NCBI GenBank assembly: GCA_020638675.1
Contig: JACKID010000001.1
Coordinates: 868,001-932,000 of the forward strand
DNA: 64,000 bases
Source of the DNA: Planctomycetota bacterium
GTDB taxonomy: Bacteria > Planctomycetota > UBA8742 > UBA2392
Direction of reading: 5' to 3'
Numbering within the stretch: position 1 is the stretch's first letter; every line of letters begins with the position of its first letter. Shown one piece after another: positions 52,402-63,008 of this stretch. The notes beneath the pieces are model-generated. The model saw only the letters and a list, made by a program, of their open reading frames with translations, ran no database searches and had not been told where the DNA came from. The position numbers were made by a program, and so were the translations under genes.

Positions 52402-52749
52402 GGAAGTGCGTGCAAGTCAGTGCAAGCGCGCCTGCGATGTCTGTGGATGGCCGGTGCATTGCATGTGAATCCTCGAAAGTTCGTTTGACCTTGGCAGTGC
52501 CGCGGTGTTCTTTATGTGTACGCGACAGGTCCGGGCAGGCCTACATTCAGCGCGTGGTGCCAGCGTCATCCCTTCTGGCCAGTGAAAGCAGAAGCTTCAG
52601 GGTGGCGATATGGGCAAGAGACGATCCCCTGCCCGGTCTGATCGCCACCGTCCTCGTGGCCTCAGGGTCACCTAAGGCGAGGCTCGGACAGTCCCGAGAC
52701 TCGATCTCTTTGTCGTGGAAGGGCGGGCGGCAAGAAACGGTTTTTTGGG
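52402..52749. other. Non-coding gap after the second integrase
   Basis: About 350 bases. Short open frames on both strands lack ribosome sites and codon character. A Cys-rich short frame (52410-52763) contains two CxxC-like pairs but reads through low-quality sequence and is not supported. Probably holds the promoter of the downstream DNA-binding/Rep pair. Confidence 0.45.
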
Positions 52750-53013
52750 ATGGAGGAGTTTGAGTTTCACCCACTCAATGAGTGGGAGTTGTTGTTTCGT
52801 GGGGCCATCAAGGCTTCGACGCTCCGCAAAGAAGTGCTGGCAGGGAACATCCGCGCGATTCGCTCCCGACCCGGCTGCAACGCGAAGATCCTGATCTCGG
52901 TCAAGGAAATGAAGCGCTGGCTCCAGGAGGTGGCCAGCAAACGCACCATTGCCCTTTCTCCATCCATGGCTGCTGAAGCCAACCGGCGAGGGAGGTGCGG
53001 CCATGGAGAGTAA
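52750..53013 (+). CDS. Small DNA-binding protein (excisionase-like)
   Basis: 87 residues. WELLFRGAIKASTLRKEVLA then GNIRAIRSRPGCNAKILISV and KEMKRWLQ follow the pattern of winged MerR/excisionase proteins that read 'start strand, recognition helix, wing'. The ribosome site is weak. Its end overlaps the Rep start by 11 bases, so the two are co-translated. It likely controls excision or copy number. Confidence 0.75.
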   Translation: MEEFEFHPLNEWELLFRGAIKASTLRKEVLAGNIRAIRSRPGCNAKILISVKEMKRWLQEVASKRTIALSPSMAAEANRRGRCGHGE

Positions 53014-54037
53014 GTTCGACGGTGACATCTTTGATGACCCGCGCATGATCGCGGCGCGGAACCGGGTCATCCTCGCTCTGGAGAATAGTCCCGCGCCGTA
53101 CACGAAGCGCTTCCGGGCGAAGTTGAACGGGCTGCGACAGTGCGGAGACTATCCAGTTGCGTTCATCCTTTCGCAGGGTCGAGTGACCCGGGTCTTGCGC
53201 AATCAGTGTGGAAACCGCGGCTGTCCGGTTTGCGACTCGCTTCGTGCCGCACGAATTCGTCGCGGGCTGGGTGAGGTAGTCGCGGAGCGTATGAAGGCTG
53301 GCGCACGATTCTCGCTCATCACGTTGACCATGCCCCACCGGCGCGGAGACATGGCACAGAAGCTTGTCTGCCATCTCACAGCGGCCCTGCGGAAGTTCCA
53401 GCAAACTGAGGGGTTCAAGCAGAACGTGAGATCGTGGGCGCGTGGGATAGAAGTTCCGTGGTCGGCGGCAACCGGCTTCCATCCGCATGCGCACTACATC
53501 GTAGAGGCGAAGTTGTGGCCCAAGGACGAGATCAAGCGACTGTGGATAGACTGCATGACACGGGCGGGTGGTCCGGCAGTCTTGCCCAACGGAGCGCACG
53601 TAAAGGGAGTCAAGGATGCGGGCAAGGGGCTGATGGAGGCTGTTGGGTACCCATTCAAGGTAATGGACCTGAACACCATTCCATTTCTTGAGCTCGTTGA
53701 GTTGCTGTACGCGACCCGGAATAGGCGGCTCGTGTCGGTGTGTCGGACCTGGTCCCATCGGATCAGACATCTTCTTGAAGATCGCGCTGCGGAATCGGCT
53801 GGTCTGGACTTGGCCGATGGTACGGATTGGTTGTCGTTTGCGGAGGTAAGGCTGAGGGCGCGGACGGGCGACAGGGCAGCTCTGCGTCTTATGTTCGAAG
53901 CTGCGGAGTTGCTTGAGAGAGGTGCTGGAACTCGAGCCCTTGCACAAGGCCTAAGGCTGTTGATCAAGGGTGAGATGGGGTCTTGCGCACCCAACGCCGG
54001 ACGGAACAGCGCTGGCGGCCGTCAAAGGGAGTACTAG
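53003..54037 (+). CDS. Rolling-circle replication initiator (HUH Rep, Rep_1-like)
   Basis: 344 residues from the ATG at 53003 (GGAGG eight bases upstream; the frame open to 52949 is not used). A zinc-type CGNRGCPVCDSLRAARI comes first, then motif FSLITLTMPH. The HUH metal motif GFHPHAHYIVE follows. A Tyr/Lys pair in GYPFK fits motif III with the catalytic Tyr. These proteins nick the double-strand origin and start rolling-circle replication of small plasmids. The C-terminal 120 residues are helical and unrecognised. A large stem-loop lies 28 bp downstream. Indicates that the element is an integrated replicon. Confidence 0.9.
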   Translation: MESKFDGDIFDDPRMIAARNRVILALENSPAPYTKRFRAKLNGLRQCGDYPVAFILSQGRVTRVLRNQCGNRGCPVCDSLRAARIRRGLGEVVAERMKAGARFSLITLTMPHRRGDMAQKLVCHLTAALRKFQQTEGFKQNVRSWARGIEVPWSAATGFHPHAHYIVEAKLWPKDEIKRLWIDCMTRAGGPAVLPNGAHVKGVKDAGKGLMEAVGYPFKVMDLNTIPFLELVELLYATRNRRLVSVCRTWSHRIRHLLEDRAAESAGLDLADGTDWLSFAEVRLRARTGDRAALRLMFEAAELLERGAGTRALAQGLRLLIKGEMGSCAPNAGRNSAGGRQREY

Positions 54038-54065
54038 CGCGCGTCTGCGACGCAACGCCGAGGAC

Positions 54066-54159
54066 TGCGGGCGATCGCGGTGTACCGTGTCCAGGCGGCC
54101 GGGCCCAACGGGGCCCGAGCCGCCTTGGGCACACCGGACACGACCGCAATCTGCCCGCA
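54066..54159. other. Large multi-segment stem-loop downstream of rep (candidate replication origin)
   Basis: Nested pairs: tgcgggc (54066-54072) with gcccgca (54153-54159); gatcgcggt with accgcaatc; cgtgtcc (54086-54092) with ggacacg (54136-54142); aggcgg (54093-54098) with ccgcct (54120-54125); cgggccc (54100-54106) with gggcccg (54111-54117) around loop aacg. It spans 94 bases. Position right after an HUH Rep gene suits a single- or double-strand origin; a terminator role is also possible. Confidence 0.6.
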
Positions 54160-54252
54160 ACATGACTCGCGGTTCGCGCGGAGCGGGCCGGAGGCCCGTG
54201 TGGTTCTGATATAGAAACAATTGCAAGTTAGATGATGGGACGCATGCGTTCC

Positions 54253-57200
54253 TTATTGGGTCTTCCGCCACTCCAACCAGGCTGACATTGCCGTGGGAAC
54301 TACGAACAGGGTCAGTAGTTCGATGCACATGCCGCCGAACACTGGAAGTGCCATCGGCTGCATAACGTCGCTGCCCCGGCCGGTTGTCAGCAGTACCGGT
54401 ACAAGCGCGATGATGGTGGTCATGGTGGTCATCAATGATGGCCTAATACGGCGCGAGCCTGCCTCGATGACGATGCGTCTGACTTCAGCCCGGCTTTGCG
54501 GCTTGCGCTTTTCGTACAGTTGCTGGATGTAGGTGCCGATCACGACGCCGTCTTCAACCAACACGCCCAGCAGCGCGATGAAGCCCACCACAACGGCTAC
54601 GGTTACGTAGATCGGCGGGCCCTGCGGCTCGCCCGTCAGCAGGTGCTGCATCCACGGCCAGTAGCGCACCATCAACGCGCCGCCTGCCGCACCCAGCGGC
54701 ACGCCGGAGAACACGATCAGCGTCGTGCTGGCGCGTTTGAAGTGCAGGAAAACCAGCAGGAAGATCACGCCTAGCGCGACCGGGATGATGATGGACAGCC
54801 GCTTATTGGCGCGCTGCGCTTCCTTGTACTGGCCAACCCAGCGGTAACTGTAGCCTTTCGGCCACTCCACTTCTCCGCTTTCGATGGCCTGGTTGACGCG
54901 CGCCTCCACGTGCTCGATCAACGTGGTCTCATCGATGTCTACAGGGTTGAACATCACGTAGCCGACCAGTTGCCCGTTGACGCCGCGAATGGCAGCCGGG
55001 CCGACCACGCTGCGAATGTCGGCGACTTCGGTAATGGGTATCTGTGCGCCGGCCGGTGTCGTGATCAGCACGTCGCCAAGCTCTTCAAGGTTGTCGCGCA
55101 GCTCGCGCTCATAGCGAACTCGAACCGGATAGCGTTCGCGGCCTTCGACCGTCGTGGTCAGGCGCTTGCCGCCGAGCGCGATTTCGATGGCGGTGTTCAC
55201 CTGCTGGATGCTGACGCCGTAGTGCGCCATGCGTTCACGCTTGAGCTCGAACTCGACGTACGGCTTGCCGCCCGTGCGCAGCGCCGTCACGTCGGCCGCG
55301 CCGTCGACCTCCTTGACGATCGGTTCCAGCTTCAACGCCAGCTCGGCAAGAGTGTTGGCGTCGGCGCCGACGATTTCCAGCCCGATGCGCGCGCGGATAC
55401 CGCTGCTGAGCATCACCACGCGCGTCTGGATTGGCTGCAGCCAACTAGGTGCCACGCCGGGCTGGAACGTCTTCAGGCGCAAATCGGAGATCAACTCCTT
55501 CTTGCTCAGGTCTTTGCGCAGGTTAAAGATCACTTTCTCGCCGAGCGTGAACTCGGCCGTCTTGCCGTCCTCGAACAATTCTTCAAGGTCGTCAACTTCG
55601 CGTGCGTCGCGAAGTTCCTGTAATAGTTCGTCAGTGGACAGGCCATCGGCGACGGCCTTGTTGAAATCGTTCTTGGCGTTGCCTTCGCGCATCTCGCGCT
55701 GCAACTCCTTCAGCGTCATGTCGGTTTCAAGCCGCTCCACGAGCTGGTCGCGCGCAATCGCCTTGCGCCATTGCTCTTTGGGCTTGAGACCCACGATGGT
55801 TTCGATCATGCCGATAGGCGCTGGATCGAGGCTGGTCTCGGCACGCCCCAGCTTGCCGACAACGTCTTTGACTTCCGGTACCGAAGCGATCTGGCGGTTC
55901 TGCCACTCCATCGCCTCCAGCGTCTTGCCTAGCCCGGCCTGTGAGAGCAGGGACGGCATGTACAGCAGGCTACCCTCATCAAGTGGCGGCATGAACTCGT
56001 GACCAAAGCCCGGATAGTGCTCATCCAGTGCGGCGAGCGGACGTACCGAGTCCGGTGCGTCAAATGCACCAAATAGGGGCGCCAGCGTCGTCCGCGCCCC
56101 GAAGGTTGCCAGCGCCCCTAGGAAGACGACAGCTACATATACGATGCCCAGGATCCACTTGCGGCGCAGGAAGAACATCAGCGTTGGCTGGTAGCTGCGA
56201 ACGATGCCACGTGCGATTGGGCTTTCGTCGATCGGTGTGAGCTTCTCGTTCCACATGCGCAGGACCGCCACACCGGAAAGCAGAAACACGAGCAGCGCCA
56301 CGAAGCTGGCGCGAATGCCCACGTGTGATTCCATCCAGGTGTCGAAATGCAGAGTCAGCCACGCAAAGAGCGACGCCATGCCGACGGCGCTGACCCAGCG
56401 CAGCCCCTGCCGGGTCATTCGCGCCCGCCGTGATTGCGGCTCCGGCCGCCCGCCGAGGAACAGGTAGCAAAGCACTGGCACAAGCGTGATGGCGATCAGT
56501 GCGGATGCCAACAGGCAGAACGTCTTGGTCCAGGCAAGCGGCGCGAACAGTTTGTAGCTCTGGCCTGGCAGGAAGAAGATCGGCACGAAGCTGATCACGA
56601 TCGTCAGCACCGACGTGACGATTGCGCCGCCTACTTCCTTCGCCGCACCGTGGATGACCTGCAGTCGGTTGGATCGCCCGCCGTCTTCCTGCAACGCGCG
56701 GTAGATCGTCTCGGTCATGATGATGGCCATGTCCACCACGACGCCGATGGCGATGATGATGCCGCCTAAGCTCATGATGTTGCTGGGGATGCCGAGAGCT
56801 TCCATCGCGATAAACGTGAGCAGCACCGACAAGGGGATCGTCGCGCTGATCAACAGCCCGCTGCGCAGGTGCAGCAGGAAGACGATCACCACTAGCATAG
56901 TCACGAGGATTTCGGCGATGATCGTGTCCGTGAGGGTCCAGAGTGTTTCGTCGATCAGTTGCGTGCGGTCATAGAACGGCTTGATCTCGACACCCTCCGG
57001 CAGGGCGGGTTGGAGCTTGTCGATCTCGGCCTTGACGTTGTCGATGACCTCCTGGGGATTAGCGCCGTAGCGCATGGTGACTATGCCACCTACCCGTTCA
57101 CCCTTGTCGTCAGCGAGCGCTCCGCGGCGGAACTCGGGCCCGAGCTGGACGCGGGCTACGTCCCTGAGCAACACAGGCACGTGCCCGTCGTTCTTGAGAA

Positions 57201-57930
57201 CGATCTGCTCCAGGTCGCCGATCTGTTTGACGAAGCCGACGCCGCGAATCAGATACTCGAGCCCGCCCTGCTCAATCGTTTTGGCACCGACGTCCAGGTT
57301 GCTCTGCTTGACCGCCATGACGACGTGTTCAAGCGTGATGCCGTGTGCGCGAAGAGCGTCCGGGTTGACCTCCACCTGGTACTCGCGCACGTAGCCGCCC
57401 ACCGTGGCCACTTCGGCGACGCCGTCTGCGTTCTGTAGCGCATAGCGCACGGTGTAGTCCTGCAGGCTGCGCAGTGTCGCGAGGTCATACGGACCCTCGA
57501 CGGTGTACTCGAAAATCTGCCCGAGCGAAGTTGCATCTGGGCCGAGTGCGGGCTTCACACCGTCGGGAAGCTTCCCCCCGGCAACGGCGATTCGCTCCAG
57601 CACGCGCGAGCGTGCCCAGTAGACGTCGACGCCGTCTTGGAACACAACGTAAATGCGAGAGAAACCGAAGCCCGAAATCGTGCGCACGTCGACGACCTGC
57701 GGGATGCCCTGCATGTCTTGCGCCAGCGGGTAGGTGATCTGGTCTTCGACGTCCTGCGGGCTGCGGCCCATCCACTCAGTAGAGACGATGACCTGGTTCT
57801 CGCTGATGTCGGGAATCGCATCCTTGGGGTTGTCCTGCAATGCGTTGAAGCCGAACACGATCACCACGCCGGTTGCGATCAGCACCAGGAGCGGCGTCTG
57901 AAGGCACAATTTGATCAGGCGGTCAATCAT
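54253..57930 (-). CDS. cusA: CusA/CzcA-type heavy-metal RND efflux pump
   Basis: 1225 residues (E. coli CusA is 1047). It forms the inner-membrane trimer that drives metal ions out through an adaptor and TolC, using the proton gradient. N-terminal MIDRLIKLCLQTPLLVLIAT leads to the first membrane helix; NQVIVSTEWMGRSPQDVEDQ and TYPLAQDMQGIPQV are family signatures. In TM4 VVVDMAIIMTE keeps the Asp and in a later helix GVLVEDGVVIGTYIQ keeps the Glu of the proton relay. The motif RPSLMT has Ser where CusA of E. coli is thought to have Lys. About 80 extra residues, charged and helical, lie after IETIVGLKPKEQWR and before PSWLQPIQTRVVML in the periplasmic part. Last gene of the operon. Confidence 0.93.
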   Translation of the reverse strand: MIDRLIKLCLQTPLLVLIATGVVIVFGFNALQDNPKDAIPDISENQVIVSTEWMGRSPQDVEDQITYPLAQDMQGIPQVVDVRTISGFGFSRIYVVFQDGVDVYWARSRVLERIAVAGGKLPDGVKPALGPDATSLGQIFEYTVEGPYDLATLRSLQDYTVRYALQNADGVAEVATVGGYVREYQVEVNPDALRAHGITLEHVVMAVKQSNLDVGAKTIEQGGLEYLIRGVGFVKQIGDLEQIVLKNDGHVPVLLRDVARVQLGPEFRRGALADDKGERVGGIVTMRYGANPQEVIDNVKAEIDKLQPALPEGVEIKPFYDRTQLIDETLWTLTDTIIAEILVTMLVVIVFLLHLRSGLLISATIPLSVLLTFIAMEALGIPSNIMSLGGIIIAIGVVVDMAIIMTETIYRALQEDGGRSNRLQVIHGAAKEVGGAIVTSVLTIVISFVPIFFLPGQSYKLFAPLAWTKTFCLLASALIAITLVPVLCYLFLGGRPEPQSRRARMTRQGLRWVSAVGMASLFAWLTLHFDTWMESHVGIRASFVALLVFLLSGVAVLRMWNEKLTPIDESPIARGIVRSYQPTLMFFLRRKWILGIVYVAVVFLGALATFGARTTLAPLFGAFDAPDSVRPLAALDEHYPGFGHEFMPPLDEGSLLYMPSLLSQAGLGKTLEAMEWQNRQIASVPEVKDVVGKLGRAETSLDPAPIGMIETIVGLKPKEQWRKAIARDQLVERLETDMTLKELQREMREGNAKNDFNKAVADGLSTDELLQELRDAREVDDLEELFEDGKTAEFTLGEKVIFNLRKDLSKKELISDLRLKTFQPGVAPSWLQPIQTRVVMLSSGIRARIGLEIVGADANTLAELALKLEPIVKEVDGAADVTALRTGGKPYVEFELKRERMAHYGVSIQQVNTAIEIALGGKRLTTTVEGRERYPVRVRYERELRDNLEELGDVLITTPAGAQIPITEVADIRSVVGPAAIRGVNGQLVGYVMFNPVDIDETTLIEHVEARVNQAIESGEVEWPKGYSYRWVGQYKEAQRANKRLSIIIPVALGVIFLLVFLHFKRASTTLIVFSGVPLGAAGGALMVRYWPWMQHLLTGEPQGPPIYVTVAVVVGFIALLGVLVEDGVVIGTYIQQLYEKRKPQSRAEVRRIVIEAGSRRIRPSLMTTMTTIIALVPVLLTTGRGSDVMQPMALPVFGGMCIELLTLFVVPTAMSAWLEWRKTQ

Positions 57931-57948
57931 GGCGTCTCTCCTGCCGTG

Positions 57949-58163
57949 CTACTTGCGCAGTTCTTCCAGCTTGTGCTCGTACTCGGCCTCGCTGATTTCG
58001 CCGCGGGCGTAGCGGCGCTTGAGTTCTTCTTCTGGAGATTCCTGGGTCGGCGCTTGTCCTTGCTGCATGGTGCGCAACACGACAAAGACGATCAGCACGA
58101 CGCATATCGCGCCGCCGAACCAGCCGAACCACATCCATCCGCCCATGTGTCCATCCCACCACA

Positions 58164-58164
<1 letters not shown>
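57949..58164 (-). CDS. Small membrane protein with SHOCT domain
   Basis: 71 residues from the ATG at 58164; a GTG just before it is also in frame. GGAGG lies upstream. One membrane helix (GAICVVLIVFVVLRTM) follows a His/Trp/Gly-rich start (MWWDGHMGGWMWFGWFGG), and the C-terminus is a SHOCT motif (EEELKRRYARGEISEAEYEH). Its start overlaps the stop of copA by one base and it ends 18 bases before cusA. SHOCT proteins often sit next to efflux genes; the His/Trp-rich start may touch metal or the pump, but this is inference. Confidence 0.85.
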
Positions 58165-60560
<2,396 letters not shown>

Positions 60561-60668
60561 GACTGGCTCCTTTCGCGCCACCCAACAACCCGGAGTTGAC
60601 TCCGTGCTTCCGCACATTCCGGAAAATCCGCCTGCCTGAAACGTTGCACTGTTCGTCCACGCGCATGC

Positions 60669-62291
60669 CTAGCCTCCGTGCCCTGCGTGCGGGTTTGCCG
60701 ACTTGCCGCCTTCCGAGCGGAGCAGCGACGGCTTTCCTGTCAGTTCCATCTGGCTGTCGATGAGGAACTGGCCGCTGGTGACGATGCGGAAGCCGACCTC
60801 GCCGTTCGGCATGGTCATGCCGGTTGGAAGCCCGCCCAACAGTGGGTAGTACTCACGCAGCTTGTGACGCGTGCCATCCGGCATGATGTGGTACTCCGCG
60901 GCCAGACGGCCGAGCTGTACTTCGAAGCCCTGGTACTCCGGCTCGTGGATCATCTCGAGCGGAGGCGCAACGTCGGCGTCGTGCGGGGCATGTTCCATCT
61001 CACGCACCCACCACTCGACGTAGATCATTGTGCGCTTGCCGGTCGAAAGCACGGCCTCACGCGGGATTGCCCAGAGCTTCTGCACGGCCACGCCGTGCTC
61101 GTGCTGGTACGGAACCATGCGCATGCCGCAGATCTCGCACTCGGCGTCCGGGTCGCTGCTGCGCTGCAGCGGGTGCATCGGGCAGGCGTAGTCGCCCGTC
61201 AGCTCGGGGCGCGCGAGGTCGCCGTTGCGCCCTAGCTCCGCGAAGATGGTCGCCGTGCCGTACATGCCGGGCTTCAAGTCATCGTCGGCATTCGGAACCT
61301 CGACACGTACACGGACGGTGCGCGTCTTCATGTCGAGCTGCGGGTCGATGAAACCGACGCGGCCCTGAAAAATGCGCCCGGGATAGGCATTGACCTCGAC
61401 GTTCACAGACTGGCCGAGTGCGACCAAACCCAGATCGCGCTCATGCACCTCGACGATCAGCCACAGCATCGAAAGGTCCGTGATGCGGAAGACCGGCTGG
61501 CCTTGCTTCACGTACATGCCGACGTGTGCGAGTTTCTCGGTGACTACTCCGCTGTCAGGCGATGGGATAGTGACCGTCAGGTTCGGCTCGTCCAGACCTT
61601 CGATGTAGCCGACCTGCTCTTCCGATAGACCCAGCAGGCGCAACCTCTCTCGGGCTGTCTTCAACAGGCGCAGAGCTTCCGCTTTCGTGCCTTCGGTACC
61701 GCCCGTACGCTCGTAGGCCTCCCGCGCGACGATCAGCTCCTTCTGCGCCGCGTACAGGCTGGGGCTGTAGAGGTCAAACAGGTGCCACCCTTTCTCGACG
61801 GGTACGCCGGTGAAGTCGGCGTAGAGACGGTCGATCCGGCCCTCGACCCATGCTGCGACGACTTTCTGGCGCGTCTCGTCCGGCTCGAAGTCACCCAACG
61901 TACGGATCTCAACGGCTAAGTTCCGGCGCTGAATCGGCTCCGTCTGAAGCCCGATGCTGGCCCGTTGCCCCGGGGCCAGCGGCATACGAGCGCCTGTATC
62001 GACGAACTTGGTCATCTCCATGCCGCACACCGGGCACGGGCCGCCGTGGTCCGAGCGCGTACAGAACATCGGGCAGGCATAGAATTCCTGCGGCTCGCCA
62101 GTCGCGGCTCCGCCGGTGCCTGCCTGCTGCTCGGCCGGCCTGGGGACGAATAGCCAGTCGCCGGGCATGGCTAACGCGAAGACCAGGCCCAGCAAAGCTC
62201 CTGTACCGACCACGGCCGGCCAGAGCCACCGAGGCGGGGAGCCCGCCTTTGCAGGCTCCCCGGTTGGTTCAGTTGATTTCGTTTCGTTCAT
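60669..62291 (-). CDS. CusB-like periplasmic adaptor with metal-binding motifs
   Basis: 540 residues. An N-terminal membrane/signal helix (WLWPAVVGTGALLGLVFALA) leads into a first metal motif YACPMFCTRSDHGGPCPVCG. The membrane-fusion core (about 130-360; VEVNAYPGRIFQGRVGFIDP) follows, then a second motif YACPMHPLQRSSDPDAECEI with CGMRM. The C-terminal domain contains an acidic/His segment (EMEHAPHDADVAPPLEM). It links CusA to a TolC-type channel and may hand over metal. Order and spacing (20 bp to the next gene, 108 bp to copA) suggest an operon. Confidence 0.92.
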   Translation of the reverse strand: MNETKSTEPTGEPAKAGSPPRWLWPAVVGTGALLGLVFALAMPGDWLFVPRPAEQQAGTGGAATGEPQEFYACPMFCTRSDHGGPCPVCGMEMTKFVDTGARMPLAPGQRASIGLQTEPIQRRNLAVEIRTLGDFEPDETRQKVVAAWVEGRIDRLYADFTGVPVEKGWHLFDLYSPSLYAAQKELIVAREAYERTGGTEGTKAEALRLLKTARERLRLLGLSEEQVGYIEGLDEPNLTVTIPSPDSGVVTEKLAHVGMYVKQGQPVFRITDLSMLWLIVEVHERDLGLVALGQSVNVEVNAYPGRIFQGRVGFIDPQLDMKTRTVRVRVEVPNADDDLKPGMYGTATIFAELGRNGDLARPELTGDYACPMHPLQRSSDPDAECEICGMRMVPYQHEHGVAVQKLWAIPREAVLSTGKRTMIYVEWWVREMEHAPHDADVAPPLEMIHEPEYQGFEVQLGRLAAEYHIMPDGTRHKLREYYPLLGGLPTGMTMPNGEVGFRIVTSGQFLIDSQMELTGKPSLLRSEGGKSANPHAGHGG

Positions 62292-62311
62292 GGTATTGAC
62301 CCGTCAATGAT

Positions 62312-62998
62312 CTACTCAGCCTTGGGTTGAAGCTTGCCGTCCTTCTCTTCCAGTCCGTATTCGCCGTAGTACTTCGACGGCTCCTTCAGGAACTTCTCCC
62401 AACAGCCGTTCCAGCAGCAGAAGTAGATGCGGTAGCCACGATGCAGGATGTATGTGCCGTCTTCCTTCACGATGTCGCCGCCCATGATCGGGCAGGTGGC
62501 CGGAATCTTCGGCGGGTCCTTGAACTCGTCGGGGTCGACTTTCTTGATCTCGCCCTCGGTGGTGCGTTCAAGTCCCAACGCCGCGCAGTACTGGATGGGG
62601 CGGCGCTTGAACTTCGCGATCGACTTATCTTCCGAGAAGTGGACCTTGAAGCCGTGGTAGACCACGCTGTGCTTGGCGTCCTCGCCGATCTTGTCTCCGC
62701 TGACCGGGTCGGTTTCATTCTTGAGGTCGGTCTTCACTTCACCGTCCCACTCCGACTCCTCCTTCTTTTCTTCCTTCTTGTCGCCGTCGTTGCCGTGCGC
62801 GTCGTGGCCTTCGTCCTTCTTGTCGCCCATATCGTGGCCGTCATGCCCGTCGTCCTTCTTGGGATGCTCTTTGGCGTCGTCCTGATGGTGCTGCGGGGCG
62901 GCGTCGGCTATCGGAGCTTCCCCGGCCTGCACGCGGACGAAGGCCGTGGTTGCTGCGACGAGTGCGAAAGATGCGATGAATGCGAGTGCGTATTTCAT
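62312..62998 (-). CDS. His/Asp-rich periplasmic YHS-like metal-binding protein
   Basis: 228 residues with signal peptide (MKYALAFIASFALVAATTAF, cleavage near VQA). A stretch of His, Asp, Lys and Glu follows (HHQDDAKEHPKKDDGHDGHD). Two YHS-like units come next: DPVSGDKIGEDAKHSVVYHG and TCPIMGGDIVKEDGTYILHR, the latter followed by YFCCWNGCWEKFLKEP, rich in Cys. Probably binds metal in the periplasm for the efflux system. GGGAGAAACCA lies upstream; it overlaps nothing and lies 10 bp after the TolC-like gene. Confidence 0.88.
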   Translation of the reverse strand: MKYALAFIASFALVAATTAFVRVQAGEAPIADAAPQHHQDDAKEHPKKDDGHDGHDMGDKKDEGHDAHGNDGDKKEEKKEESEWDGEVKTDLKNETDPVSGDKIGEDAKHSVVYHGFKVHFSEDKSIAKFKRRPIQYCAALGLERTTEGEIKKVDPDEFKDPPKIPATCPIMGGDIVKEDGTYILHRGYRIYFCCWNGCWEKFLKEPSKYYGEYGLEEKDGKLQPKAE

Positions 62999-63008
62999 TG
63001 GTTTCTCC

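Larger units (their letters stand above)
50813..54240. mobile_element. Second integrated element (minimum extent; right end not in window or not recognised)
   Basis: Starts with a tRNA-Arg(TCT) 3' fragment, then a tyrosine integrase, a small DNA-binding protein, an HUH Rep protein and a large stem-loop. No second copy of the tRNA sequence appears before the window ends, so the element either continues to the right, taking in the metal-efflux operon, or has lost its far site. For a tRNA on the minus strand, integration places the element to the right of the fragment, which agrees with the integrase position. Confidence 0.7.

Noticed and set aside
52410..52763. 117-codon frame with Cys pairs after the second integrase
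   Set aside because: No ribosome site, overlaps the start of the small DNA-binding gene, no codon character.
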